From Candidatus Eiseniibacteriota bacterium (GTDB lineage Bacteria > Eisenbacteria > RBG-16-71-46 > CAIMUX01 > WJJG01), in the NCBI GenBank assembly GCA_016867695.1, contig VGIY01000003.1, positions 1 to 26,379 on the forward strand: 26,379 nucleotides of DNA, written 5' to 3'. Shown one piece after another: positions 1-7,092 of this stretch. The position numbers and the translations under genes were made by a program. Within the stretch, counting starts at the first letter, position 1, and each line of letters begins with the position of its first letter. Under the pieces are notes generated by a model that saw only the letters and a program-made list of their open reading frames with translations, was not told the origin of the DNA and searched no databases.

Positions 1-1038
1 CGGCGCCTGCCCGATGTCGACTTCTTCCTCGGACCCGACGCCTACCGGGATCTGCCCCGCCTGTTGCGCGGCGAGGGGGCGCCGAGGCGGACCGACACGC
101 GCCTGCGCCCGGAGGAGACCTATGCCGATCTCCGCCCGGGCCGATCCCGGGGCGTGAACGCCTGGCTGACCGTCATGCGGGGCTGCAATCGCATGTGCAG
201 CTACTGCATGGTGCCGCTGGCGCGAGGTCGCGAGCGGGGCCTGCCCCTGGAGGCGGTGCTGGAACAGGCGCGCGAGATCGCCGCCGCCGGCTATCGCAGC
301 GTCACCCTCCTGGGACAGACGGTCACCTCCTACCGCGACGGCGAGAACGACTTCGCCGGGCTGGTCGAGGCGGTGGCCGGCGTGGAGGGGATCGAGCGCA
401 TCCGCTTCCTCTCGCCCCATCCGGCCGACTTCACCCCCCGCCTGCTGGAGACGATGGCTCGACTGCCGCGGGTCTGCCGCCATCTGCACCTGCCGGTGCA
501 GTCGGGATCGGACCGCGTCCTGGCGGCGATGCGCCGCGGCTACACGCGCGGCGGGTATCTCGATCTGGTCGCCCGCGCCCGGGCGCTCCTGCCCGGTCTG
601 GCGATCACCACCGACCTGATCGCCGGTTTCCCGGGCGAGACCGAGGAGGACTTCGCCGACACGCTGGCGCTCATGCGCGCGGTCGAGTTCGATCAGGCCT
701 TCATGTTCGCCTACTCGCCGCGGCCCGGAACGCTCGCGGCCCGCGCCATGGCCGACGATGTGCCGCCGGAGGCCAAGCAGCGGCGGCTGGAGACGATGAT
801 CGCGCTCCAGGAGGAGCATGCCCGCGGTCGCTACGCGGCCTGTGTCGGCCGGCGAGTGCAGGTCCTGATCGAGGGGCCGGCCCGCGAGCCGGCGGGACAC
901 TGGTTCGGACGCAGCGACGACTTCAAGGACGTCGTTTGCGCCCCGGGCCCCGGGAGGCGGACGCCGGCGCCGGGAGCGCTGCTCGCCGTGAGGATCGAGG
1001 CGGCCACGTCGCACACGCTGCGCGGCACCTGCCTCTGA
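1..1038 (+). CDS. miaB: tRNA-2-methylthio-N6-dimethylallyladenosine synthase MiaB, C-terminal part (5' end outside window)
   Basis: This is a radical-SAM methylthiotransferase that converts i6A37 to ms2i6A37 in tRNAs reading UNN codons. The reading frame is open from base 1, so the N-terminal domain with its three cluster-binding cysteines lies mostly outside the window. Visible here are the end of the N-terminal domain (DVDFFLGPDAYRDLPRLL), the radical-SAM motif CNRMCSYC with its three cysteines at codons starting 184, 196 and 205, the GQTVTSY segment, the LHLPVQSGSD strand, and a C-terminal TRAM-type domain ending in GRSDDFKDVVC and SHTLRGTCL. The GRSDDFKDVVC stretch favours MiaB over the paralogues RimO and MtaB. 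It needs two 4Fe-4S clusters, which fits the Fe-S chaperone-like genes just downstream. The last codons and stop region are tandemly duplicated. The family assignment is firm; only the missing 5' end limits the description. Confidence 0.95.
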   Translation, partial: RRLPDVDFFLGPDAYRDLPRLLRGEGAPRRTDTRLRPEETYADLRPGRSRGVNAWLTVMRGCNRMCSYCMVPLARGRERGLPLEAVLEQAREIAAAGYRSVTLLGQTVTSYRDGENDFAGLVEAVAGVEGIERIRFLSPHPADFTPRLLETMARLPRVCRHLHLPVQSGSDRVLAAMRRGYTRGGYLDLVARARALLPGLAITTDLIAGFPGETEEDFADTLALMRAVEFDQAFMFAYSPRPGTLAARAMADDVPPEAKQRRLETMIALQEEHARGRYAACVGRRVQVLIEGPAREPAGHWFGRSDDFKDVVCAPGPGRRTPAPGALLAVRIEAATSHTLRGTCL

Positions 1039-1098
1039 TGGGCCCGCGGCGGCCGCGTCGCCCACGCTGCGCGGCACCTGCCTTTGAAGGGCCCGAGG
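1001..1098. repeat. 49-bp tandem duplication spanning the 3' end and stop of miaB
   Basis: Two adjacent 49-bp units (1001-1049 and 1050-1098) differ at about five positions. The first unit encodes the last MiaB residues and the TGA stop. The second is an untranslated copy of the same segment, including a second in-register TGA. The unit junction also contains a GC-only inverted repeat (CGCGGC, one base, GCCGCG, about 1045-1057). This looks like a slippage or unequal-exchange duplication of the gene end. I see no function for it, although the junction hairpin could help stop transcripts. Confidence 0.85.
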
Positions 1099-1120
1099 CG
1101 GCGGCGGGCCGAGATGCGCG

Positions 1121-1150
1121 TTGACAGCCCCCCGCGCGGACGCCTAGCAT
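1121..1150 (+). promoter_or_regulatory. sigma70-type promoter for the hscB-hscA-like operon
   Basis: The -35 box TTGACA (1121-1126) is a perfect consensus match, followed by an 18-bp spacer and the -10 box TAGCAT (1145-1150). This predicts a start site near 1157 and a leader of about 80 nt to the TTG start at 1236. It rules out the earlier ATG at 1149, which lies inside the -10 box. Similar boxes occur before the genes starting at 6647 and 23008, which supports the reading. Confidence 0.65.
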
Positions 1151-1235
1151 GCCTCTTCCATGGTTGCGGGCGACGGTCGGGCCGGCGCCGCGGGGATGGT
1201 TCGTCCCTCGCGGACGCGCCCGGGAGGTGGGCCGT

Positions 1236-1925
1236 TTGAAGTGCTGGAACTGCCAGAATCCCTCCGACGAGGCGCTCGTCTGCGGCCGTTGCGGCATGCC
1301 CCAGCCGGTCGGCTCCCCTCCGGGACCCTTCGAGGCGCTCGGACTGGCCCCCCGGCTGCGCTGGGAGGCGGGTGAGCTGCAGGGGGTCCACGAGGACCTG
1401 GCGCGCCGCTGCCACCCCGACCTCTTCCGCGCCCACCGGGACGACCGGGTGCTCTCGGCCTCCAAGTCGGCGATGCGGGCGCTCAATGACGCCTACCGCA
1501 CGGTGCGCGATCGCGACAGCCGTCTGATCTACATCCTCTCCGCGCTGGGCCAGGGCCAGCAGTCGATGCGTACCGTGCCCGAGGGCCTGCAGGACTCGGC
1601 CCAGATCCTCGACCGGGTGCTCTCCCGGATCGAGGAGGCGCGCCAGAAGGGGGACCGCGCCGAGTGGGAGGCGCAGCAGGACCACATCGCGTCGCTGCAG
1701 ATCAAGGTGGAGGGCGCTCGGGAGCGCTCGGACCACGCGCTGCGGGTGCTCGCCGGGGAATGGGACGCGGGGCTGTCGGCGGCCGGAGGCGAGTGGCCGG
1801 AGATCGGCGAGGAGTGGATCGCGCGCGCGGTCACGCTGGCCGGCGAGCGCGCCTACCTGCGGACGGTCGGGGGGCGGCTGGCCGAGGCGCGCGAGTGGCC
1901 CGATGAGGATCCCGCGCCTGCCTAA
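1236..1925 (+). CDS. hscB: HscB-like Fe-S co-chaperone (J-domain protein) with N-terminal zinc ribbon
   Basis: This is a J-domain co-chaperone of about 229 residues that would stimulate a partner Hsp70 and deliver scaffold-bound Fe-S clusters. I chose the TTG at 1236 because GGAGG (1223-1227) lies 8 nt upstream and the promoter sits at 1121-1150; an upstream ATG at 1149 would fall inside the -10 box. From that start, residues 3-19 form a CxxC...CxxC zinc ribbon (C3, C6, C16, C19). The J-domain follows, with the HPD triad at H60-P61-D62 and the helix ending RALNDAYRTVRD. A C-terminal helical region (about 110-200) matches the HscB cargo-binding domain rather than classical DnaJ. Zinc-ribbon HscB proteins are known in mitochondria and some bacteria. 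The stop is 15 bp before the Hsp70-like start, so the two are almost certainly co-transcribed. A generic DnaJ is less likely, because there is no G/F region and no central zinc finger. Confidence 0.85.
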   Translation: MKCWNCQNPSDEALVCGRCGMPQPVGSPPGPFEALGLAPRLRWEAGELQGVHEDLARRCHPDLFRAHRDDRVLSASKSAMRALNDAYRTVRDRDSRLIYILSALGQGQQSMRTVPEGLQDSAQILDRVLSRIEEARQKGDRAEWEAQQDHIASLQIKVEGARERSDHALRVLAGEWDAGLSAAGGEWPEIGEEWIARAVTLAGERAYLRTVGGRLAEAREWPDEDPAPA

Positions 1926-1940
1926 GGAGAGGAGATTCGC

Positions 1941-3776
1941 TTGCCCTCTGCCCTGGCTCAGAAGACGGCGGTGGAGTCGTTCGTCGCCATCGACCTCGGG
2001 ACGCGCGTCGGTCGCATCGCCGCGGCCCGGGGCGACGGGATCCGCCGGGCCGCCGACGCGGCCGGGGAGACCGACATCCCCGCCGTCGTCGCCTTGAGCC
2101 CGCAGGGGGGCATGCTTGCCGGAACCGACGCGCGCCAGGGCCAGTCGCTCTTCCCGGCCGAGACGGTGCTGGCGCCCAAGAGCCTGCTGATCGCCGACGC
2201 GGAGGAACTGCGCCGGCGCGGCCACTTCTTTCCCCATCCGCTCGACACGGGCCATCCCGGCCTGGTGCGCCTGGAGATCGGGGGGCGGCCCCGCTCCGGC
2301 ATCGAGATCGTCGGGCTCTACCTCAGCGCCCTGCGCCGGGCGGCCGAGGCGAGCTTCGAGCGCCCCGTGGCCTCCGCCGTGATCACCGTGCCGGTCGACT
2401 TCAGCCCCTTCGATCGCCAGGCCCTGCGCCTGGCGGCGCGCGTGGGGGGGTTCGAGCGCACGCGCTTTGTCGACGAGCCCGTCGCCGCCGCGCTGGCCTG
2501 GGCGGCGCGGGGCTTCCGCGGCCGGGCGGCCGTCTGCTGCTGGGGCGCCGGCCACTTCGGGGCGGCCATCATCGAGGTCCAGCCGGAGCTGCTGCGGGTC
2601 GTCGCCAGCGTCGGCAGCGCCGCGATCGGCGGCGACCGGCTCGACCTGGCGCTGGCGCAGGACTTCCTGGCCCGGGCCGAGCAGGCGCATCCGGACGCCG
2701 GCTCGCTCGTCAAGCACCGCGCCCATCTGGCTCGCCACTTCCTGGTCGGCGCTCAACAGGTCAAGCACGACCTGGTGTCCAAGGGCAGGGCCGACCTGCG
2801 GCTGCCCGTGCCGGGGCGCGGCGAGGCCTTCCGCCACACCTACGCGAGAGCGGATCTGGAGGGCTGGCTCGCGCCGCAGCTGGCGACCGCCGGCACCCTG
2901 TGCCGGGCGATGTTCGGCGCCGCCGGGCTGATGCGCGGGGACGTGGACGCGCTCGTCCTCGCCGGGGGGATGATGCGCATTCCGGCGGTCGTCGAGGCGC
3001 TGGCCGAGGTTGTCGGGCGTTCCCCCGCCGACCTGGACGAGAGCGGCGAGGCGGCGCTGCGCGGCGCGCTGCGCCGGGCGCGCTTCCTCGATCACGACGG
3101 CGCCGAACCGCTCGTGCTCGACACCCTGCCCCAGGCCCTCGGACTCGAGAGCCAGGGGGGGCGGGTGAACGAGTTGCTGGCCCGCACCGAGCTCCTGCCG
3201 GCGGGCCGCACGGAGCTCTTCACGACCTACCTGGAGAAGCAGAGCGAGGTCGGCATCCAGCTCTACAACCACTGCGGCCTGCGCTGGGAGCCGCTGGCCC
3301 GCGTGGAGGTCTCCCGCATCCCCGGCATGAAGGAGAGCGAGCCGCAGATCGAGGTCGGATTCCAGCTCGACGAGGACGGCGTCCTCGAGGTGACGGCGCA
3401 GGAGACGGCCCGCAACAAGCCGCTCGGTCTGGAAGTGCGTCCGCAGCGCGGGCTCACCGGCGCGCAGTGGGGCAGCGCCTGGCAGGAGATTCCCCCTCCG
3501 GAGGAGCGACCCTTCGAGGAGGCGCTGCGCGAGGAGCTGCGGGCGCGCGGGCGCCTGCAGATGGAGATGGTCCGCGCGCTGGCGCGCCAGGGACCGGGCG
3601 GGCTTGCCCGCGACGAGAAGCAGCTGGTCACGACGAAGGTCAAGGAGCTGGAGGAGGTTCTCGAAGGCGGGGACCTCGTCGAGATGCGCAGCTGCCAGCG
3701 CGAGCTGGGAGAGGCGCTCTATCCCATCCTGCAGCGGGTCTACGACAAGAGCCTGGAGGCTCTGCTCCGCCAGTGA
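1941..3776 (+). CDS. hscA: HscA-like Hsp70 chaperone with altered ATPase motifs
   Basis: This is a 611-residue Hsp70-family protein, probably the partner of the HscB-like protein encoded 15 bp upstream. The start is TTG at 1941, preceded by AGGAGAGGAG. The order is nucleotide-binding domain (about 13-380), substrate-binding beta domain (about 390-500, with TLPQALGLES and PQIEVGFQLDEDGVLEVTA) and a C-terminal helical lid. Conserved features include AIDLGT (D18, T21), K80 at the position of DnaK K70, VITVPVDF, DEPVAAALAW and the adenosine motif GGMMRIPAVVEAL. The phosphate-2 loop, normally DLGGGTFD, reads CWGAGHFG (residues 200-207), which replaces DnaK positions D194, T199 and D201 with Cys, His and Gly. 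Phosphate-1 also changes from GTTNS to GTRVG. ATP hydrolysis may therefore be weak or absent. I infer an Fe-S assembly role from the HscB neighbour; a different specialised Hsp70 remains possible. Confidence 0.85.
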   Translation: MPSALAQKTAVESFVAIDLGTRVGRIAAARGDGIRRAADAAGETDIPAVVALSPQGGMLAGTDARQGQSLFPAETVLAPKSLLIADAEELRRRGHFFPHPLDTGHPGLVRLEIGGRPRSGIEIVGLYLSALRRAAEASFERPVASAVITVPVDFSPFDRQALRLAARVGGFERTRFVDEPVAAALAWAARGFRGRAAVCCWGAGHFGAAIIEVQPELLRVVASVGSAAIGGDRLDLALAQDFLARAEQAHPDAGSLVKHRAHLARHFLVGAQQVKHDLVSKGRADLRLPVPGRGEAFRHTYARADLEGWLAPQLATAGTLCRAMFGAAGLMRGDVDALVLAGGMMRIPAVVEALAEVVGRSPADLDESGEAALRGALRRARFLDHDGAEPLVLDTLPQALGLESQGGRVNELLARTELLPAGRTELFTTYLEKQSEVGIQLYNHCGLRWEPLARVEVSRIPGMKESEPQIEVGFQLDEDGVLEVTAQETARNKPLGLEVRPQRGLTGAQWGSAWQEIPPPEERPFEEALREELRARGRLQMEMVRALARQGPGGLARDEKQLVTTKVKELEEVLEGGDLVEMRSCQRELGEALYPILQRVYDKSLEALLRQ

Positions 3777-4807
3777 TCATCCCTCCTCCGCCCAGGGAGG
3801 CGCGCGGCCTGCTGGGCTTCTGCGAGCAGGCCTGCGCCGTTGTGGCCGCGGCCGAGCGCGTGCTGCTGGCCTCGCACGTCTTTCCCGAGGCCGACTCCGT
3901 CGGCTCCGAGGCCGCCCTGGCGCGGCACCTGACCCGACTGGGCAAACAGGTCAGGGTGCGCAATCCCTCGCCGGTCCAGGAGATCTACCGCTTCCTCGCC
4001 GAACTCTCGGGACTGCCGGGCGCGGCCTGGGACGACGGCCCCGGGGAGCTGCCCGCCCACGATCTGGTCATCGTCGTCGACGTCAGCGACTGGGACTACA
4101 TGGGGCCGCTCGGCCCCCGCGTGCGCGCCTCCTCGGCCCCCAAGATCCTCTTCGATCACCACCAGAGCCGCGCGCCCGAGGGTGCGCTGGCGCTGATCGA
4201 CACCGAGGCCAGCTCGACGGGGGAGGTGCTCTACCGCTACTTCCTGGCCACGGGGGCACCCATCGACCCCCCCATGGCCGGAGCGCTCTACGCCTCGCTG
4301 CTCTTCGACACCGGCAGCTTCCGCCTGCGCAACACGCGCGACGAGACACTGCTCATCGCCGCCGAGCTGATCCGCCTCGGCGCCAGCCACACCGAGACGG
4401 TCGCCCGCCTGTTCGAGAACGAGTCCTTCTCGCGCGTCGAGCTCCTCACGGCGGCGCTGACCCGGGTGGTCAGCGAGGTCGAGGGGCGTCTGGCGTGGAC
4501 CTTCCTCCCCGGCGACATGTTCCGGCGCACCGGCACGACCGCCGCCGACGCCGACGGGGTCATCGACCACATGATGTCCATCCGCGGCGTGGAGCTGGCG
4601 GTGCTCTTCCGCGAGCTGCCGGGCTGCGGCGTCAAGGTCACCTTCCGCTCGAAGGGAGGCTGCGACGTGGGCCGGCTCGCGCGGCGTCTCGGCGGCGGCG
4701 GGCGGCCGACCGCGGCGGGCGTGACGCTGGAGAAGCCGCTCGAGGCGTCGATCGGAGAGGTCCTGCCGCACGCCCGCGAGCAGGCGCGGGGCGGGGCGCC
4801 GGCGTGA
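3773..4807 (+). CDS. DHH/DHHA1 phosphoesterase, NrnA-like (oligoribonuclease / pAp phosphatase family)
   Basis: This 344-residue DHH-DHHA1 protein resembles NrnA, which degrades nanoRNAs and dephosphorylates 3'-phosphoadenosine 5'-phosphate. The GTG start at 3773 overlaps the preceding stop by 3 bases (GTGA), with GGAGG 13 nt upstream, so translation is probably coupled to the Hsp70-like gene. Visible motifs are motif I SHVFPEADSVGS (H35, E39, D41), VVDVSDWD, the DHH triad D128-H129-H130, and LLFDTGSFR (D179). The DHHA1 motif is GGGGRPTAAG near residues 307-316. Two positions are unusual: the first Asp of motif I (DxD) is Glu39, and the His of the usual GGGGH is Arg311. Both could affect metal binding or RNA binding. 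The likely metal is Mn2+, by family knowledge. Family assignment is firm; substrate is not, and a cyclic-dinucleotide or other phosphodiester substrate cannot be excluded. Confidence 0.85.
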   Translation: MIIPPPPREARGLLGFCEQACAVVAAAERVLLASHVFPEADSVGSEAALARHLTRLGKQVRVRNPSPVQEIYRFLAELSGLPGAAWDDGPGELPAHDLVIVVDVSDWDYMGPLGPRVRASSAPKILFDHHQSRAPEGALALIDTEASSTGEVLYRYFLATGAPIDPPMAGALYASLLFDTGSFRLRNTRDETLLIAAELIRLGASHTETVARLFENESFSRVELLTAALTRVVSEVEGRLAWTFLPGDMFRRTGTTAADADGVIDHMMSIRGVELAVLFRELPGCGVKVTFRSKGGCDVGRLARRLGGGGRPTAAGVTLEKPLEASIGEVLPHAREQARGGAPA

Positions 4808-4914
4808 GGCGCGCAAGCGGGGCGGGCGGCGCGGGCGCGGCCCCCGAGCGGGCCCTGCGCGGGGCGCGCCGGGAACGCAGGGGCGAGGCGGGCCGGACCG
4901 CCGCCCCGGGGAAC

Positions 4915-4933
4915 CGGGCGCCAGAGGCGCCCG
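4915..4933 (+). promoter_or_regulatory. Hairpin directly upstream of the folE ribosome binding site
   Basis: An 8-bp perfect stem (CGGGCGCC / GGCGCCCG) with an AGA loop ends only 1-2 nt before the GAGGAG SD (4935-4940) and about 16 nt before the folE ATG. The 142-bp gap before folE shows no clear promoter, so folE may be read from the upstream operon. The stem could set access to the ribosome binding site or protect a processed end. The structure is seen; any function is inferred. Confidence 0.5.
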
Positions 4934-4949
4934 CGAGGAGGTGCCGATC

Positions 4950-5534
4950 ATGGCAGCCGAGGTAGGGCGCGCGGGAGAGGTCGCCGGTCTGGTCGCCCGC
5001 TGGCTCGAGATGCTCGGGGAAGATCCCGCCCGGCCGGGGCTCGCGCGCACGCCGGCCCGCGTGGCCGAGGCGCTGGACGCGCTCACCCGCGGCTACCGCC
5101 AGAGCCTGGACGAGGTCATTCGCGGGGCGGTCTTCGCCGAGCCCTACGACCAGATGATCGCCGTCAAGGACATCGACTTCTACAGCCTCTGCGAGCATCA
5201 CCTGATGCCCTTCTTCGGCAAGGCGCACGTCGCCTACATTCCCTCCGGGCGCATCCTGGGGCTGAGCAAGATCCCCCGGCTGGTCGAGTTCTTCTCGCGG
5301 CGCCTGCAGCTCCAGGAGCGCCTGACGACCTCGATCGCCGACTGCCTTCAGGAGACGCTCCGGCCGCGGGGGGTGGGGGTCGTCATCGAGGCCTTCCACC
5401 TCTGCGTGGCGATGCGCGGTGTGGAGAAGCAGAACGCCTACATGACGACGAGCGCCGTGCTGGGGGACTTCCGCGACGATCGGGCGACGCGCGCGGAGTT
5501 CCTGGCGCTGCTCGATCGCCGGCACCGGCGCTAG
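4950..5534 (+). CDS. folE: GTP cyclohydrolase I, FolE type
   Basis: This cytosolic enzyme converts GTP to 7,8-dihydroneopterin triphosphate, the first step toward tetrahydrofolate (and queuosine in some bacteria). The ATG at 4950 is preferred over the in-frame GTG at 4941 because the GAGGAG SD lies about 8 nt before the ATG and abuts the GTG. The protein has 194 residues, normal for the homodecameric type IB fold. The zinc ligands are visible: C81 and H84 in CEHHLMPFFGKAHVAYIP, and C152 in CVAMRGVEKQNA. The LGLSKIPRLVEFFSRRLQ segment is also typical. It ends the plus-strand run that starts at 1236, separated by 142 bp from the DHH gene, and converges on the GAPDH-like gene. No unusual substitutions were seen. 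Confidence 0.97.
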   Translation: MAAEVGRAGEVAGLVARWLEMLGEDPARPGLARTPARVAEALDALTRGYRQSLDEVIRGAVFAEPYDQMIAVKDIDFYSLCEHHLMPFFGKAHVAYIPSGRILGLSKIPRLVEFFSRRLQLQERLTTSIADCLQETLRPRGVGVVIEAFHLCVAMRGVEKQNAYMTTSAVLGDFRDDRATRAEFLALLDRRHRR

Positions 5535-5543
5535 GCGGCCCGG

Positions 5544-5563
5544 GTCGGGGCTTCCGCCCCGGC
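5544..5563. terminator. Hairpin between convergent folE and GAPDH-like genes
   Basis: The 42-bp gap between the two stop codons contains CGGGGC-TTCC-GCCCCG (5546-5561), extended by a G-C pair and a wobble pair. A strong stem with a 4-nt loop in a convergent gap could serve both strands. There is no T-tract, so termination would be weak or factor-assisted. The placement supports the call more than the sequence does. Confidence 0.45.
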
Positions 5564-5576
5564 GCCGAGCACCGGC

Positions 5577-6647
5577 TCAGATCTCCTCGAAGAAGAAGGC
5601 CTTCAACGGCTGCAGCCGCTCGACGTAGTCCTCCGGGTAGAGGTACCAGGCCGCCAGGGCCACCGACGAGAGCAGCGAGTTGCCGTCCTGGGGCGTGAAG
5701 GTGAAGCCGACCACCTCGTGCTCGTCCCGGACGTGCAGCGTCGGCACCGAGACGACGGTCTGGCTGAGCAGGCGGCCGAAGTGGCCCTGGTCGCGGCCGA
5801 AGGAGAAGATCGTGTTGGCCGAGCGCTTCTCGGTCAGTGCCACGCGCTGGTTCTCGCGCAGCCGCCCGATCACCTGGGGCAGGGTGATCTTCTCCCGCAG
5901 GCGGATGCTGAACCACATGGAGTGCATGTACTGCGTGTTGACCTTCATCGCCGAGCTGAAGAGCGGCAGCTCGTAGCCCAGCGTCTTGAACAGGTGCCAG
6001 GCGTCCCGGGCGTGGTGCGTGCCGAAGCGGGCGTCGTCGTGCTTGCCGGCGGCGGGCGCGGGCACGAAGCTGCCGTCCTGGCTGATGTCGCTCGAGCGGC
6101 GGATGAGGACGAAACGCCCCTCGACCAGGTTCCCGGGGTCCTTGTCCTGCAGGGCGAGGGTGTCGATGACCACCGCCAGGTTGTGGGTGTTGCAGGAGAC
6201 GACCTGGGTGTACTGGTCCTCGACGCGGACGAGCGCCTCGTCGTTGATCCCGCGCGCGTAGGGCTTGCCGAAGCCGAACTCGCTGCCCTGGGCGACGAAG
6301 CCGAGGGTCTTCTTCTCGTGGCGGGCGTAGTTCTGCGTCTTGTTCGTGTTGCCGGCCGGCGTGCAGTCGATGACCACGCTGGCGCGCTCGAGCGCTTCCT
6401 CGAAGTCGAAGGCGATCTTCATCCCCAGCTCTTCGAACTTGGGGATCATCTCCTTGTCGGCCGCCAGCAGCGCGCCGCGGCGCATGAGCGCCCGGACCTT
6501 GGGGCGATCAGAGGTCAGGGCCTGCTTCTTGTTGAAGCTGATCGTGTCGATCCCCAGCTCCTTGCGGAAGGTGCAGAGGAGACCAAGCAGGGGCTCCCCA
6601 ATCGTTCCCGTGCCGACGACGTGCACGTGCCGAGCGTTCTGCGCCAT
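5577..6647 (-). CDS. Archaeal-type (type II) glyceraldehyde-3-phosphate dehydrogenase-like protein
   Basis: This 356-residue protein resembles the type II (archaeal) glyceraldehyde-3-phosphate dehydrogenases rather than bacterial GapA. It would oxidise an aldehyde phosphate using NAD(P). It shows an N-terminal Rossmann motif GTGTIGE (residues 12-18), the DCTPAGNTNKTQ segment (archaeal DATPGG type), a catalytic-cysteine motif SCNTHNL with C152 (archaeal SCNTTGL), and THHARDAWHLF, matching the archaeal HHGPD histidine region. The ATG at 6647 has GGAGG about 10 nt upstream and a good promoter at 6703-6731. The reading frame stays open 199 codons further upstream, but that stretch lacks protein character. 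It is convergent with folE and divergent from the cysteine desulfurase gene. The family is visible from several motifs; whether the substrate is GAP or a related aldehyde such as erythrose 4-phosphate is not decided by sequence. Confidence 0.8.
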   Translation of the reverse strand: MAQNARHVHVVGTGTIGEPLLGLLCTFRKELGIDTISFNKKQALTSDRPKVRALMRRGALLAADKEMIPKFEELGMKIAFDFEEALERASVVIDCTPAGNTNKTQNYARHEKKTLGFVAQGSEFGFGKPYARGINDEALVRVEDQYTQVVSCNTHNLAVVIDTLALQDKDPGNLVEGRFVLIRRSSDISQDGSFVPAPAAGKHDDARFGTHHARDAWHLFKTLGYELPLFSSAMKVNTQYMHSMWFSIRLREKITLPQVIGRLRENQRVALTEKRSANTIFSFGRDQGHFGRLLSQTVVSVPTLHVRDEHEVVGFTFTPQDGNSLLSSVALAAWYLYPEDYVERLQPLKAFFFEEI

Positions 6648-6702
6648 GATCCGTGGCCCTCCATTGCTCCAGGGTGGCGTGCGTGGCAGCCAAGCGCCGC
6701 CG

Positions 6703-6731
6703 AGCGTAGGCTCCGGCCCCGGGGAAGTCAA
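6703..6731 (-). promoter_or_regulatory. sigma70-type promoter for the GAPDH-like gene
   Basis: On the minus strand, the -35 box TTGACT (6731-6726), a 17-bp spacer and the -10 box TACGCT (6708-6703) predict a start near 6696 and a leader of about 50 nt to the ATG at 6647. About 50 bp upstream of the -35 box there is an 11-bp palindrome (CTCCA, C, TGGAG; 6780-6790) that could be an operator. Confidence 0.55.
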
Positions 6732-7092
6732 CCCGCGCTCCGTGGCGCGCCCCCTGGCAGCCACACCCGCGCTGCGTGGCTCCACTGGAGTGCTCCGCGG
6801 CCTCGGGGGGCGCGGTCCGGGGCCACGCGCCCGGCGCCGCCGTCTTGATTCCGCAGCGCCGTGGCGGCACAATCGCCGACTGACTCCCGCCGGTCTTCGC
6901 CGGCCGCCGGCGGTTCGCGGCGGCGGCGCGCGGCCGCGAGGGTCGGACCGGACGCCGGGCGGGCGAGAACCGCTCTTTCCGCGACGCTCGAGGAGATCCC
7001 GGGGCGGGCGAAGGCCGCGCCGCCCGCGAAACCATCCGGGACGCCGCCGCGGGTCACGCGGGGGTTCGCCCCCGACCAGACGAGGAGCGCCG
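6732..7092. other. Intergenic region between divergent GAPDH-like and cysteine desulfurase genes
   Basis: No convincing gene lies in this stretch. Frames open across it are low-complexity Arg/Pro/Gly runs typical of GC-rich noncoding DNA. It contains the 11-bp palindrome at 6780-6790, a candidate plus-strand promoter at 6845-6873, and about 200 nt of leader before the GAGGAG SD (7082-7087). The leader is GC-rich with many possible stems, but I could not match it to a known riboswitch. Confidence 0.5.
6845..6873 (+). promoter_or_regulatory. Candidate sigma70-type promoter for the cysteine desulfurase gene
   Basis: The -35 box TTGATT (6845-6850), a 17-bp spacer and the -10 box CACAAT (6868-6873; four of six consensus bases) predict a start near 6880. 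This gives an unusually long leader of about 210 nt before the ATG at 7093. Confidence 0.4.

Noticed and set aside
1149..1235. Upstream ATG start for the HscB-like gene
   Set aside because: It lies inside the predicted -10 box and has no SD. The TTG at 1236 has GGAGG at good spacing and starts directly at the zinc ribbon.
831..3272. Long minus-strand open frame opposite hscB and hscA-like
   Set aside because: Shadow frame: the plus strand encodes well-recognised J-domain and Hsp70 proteins.
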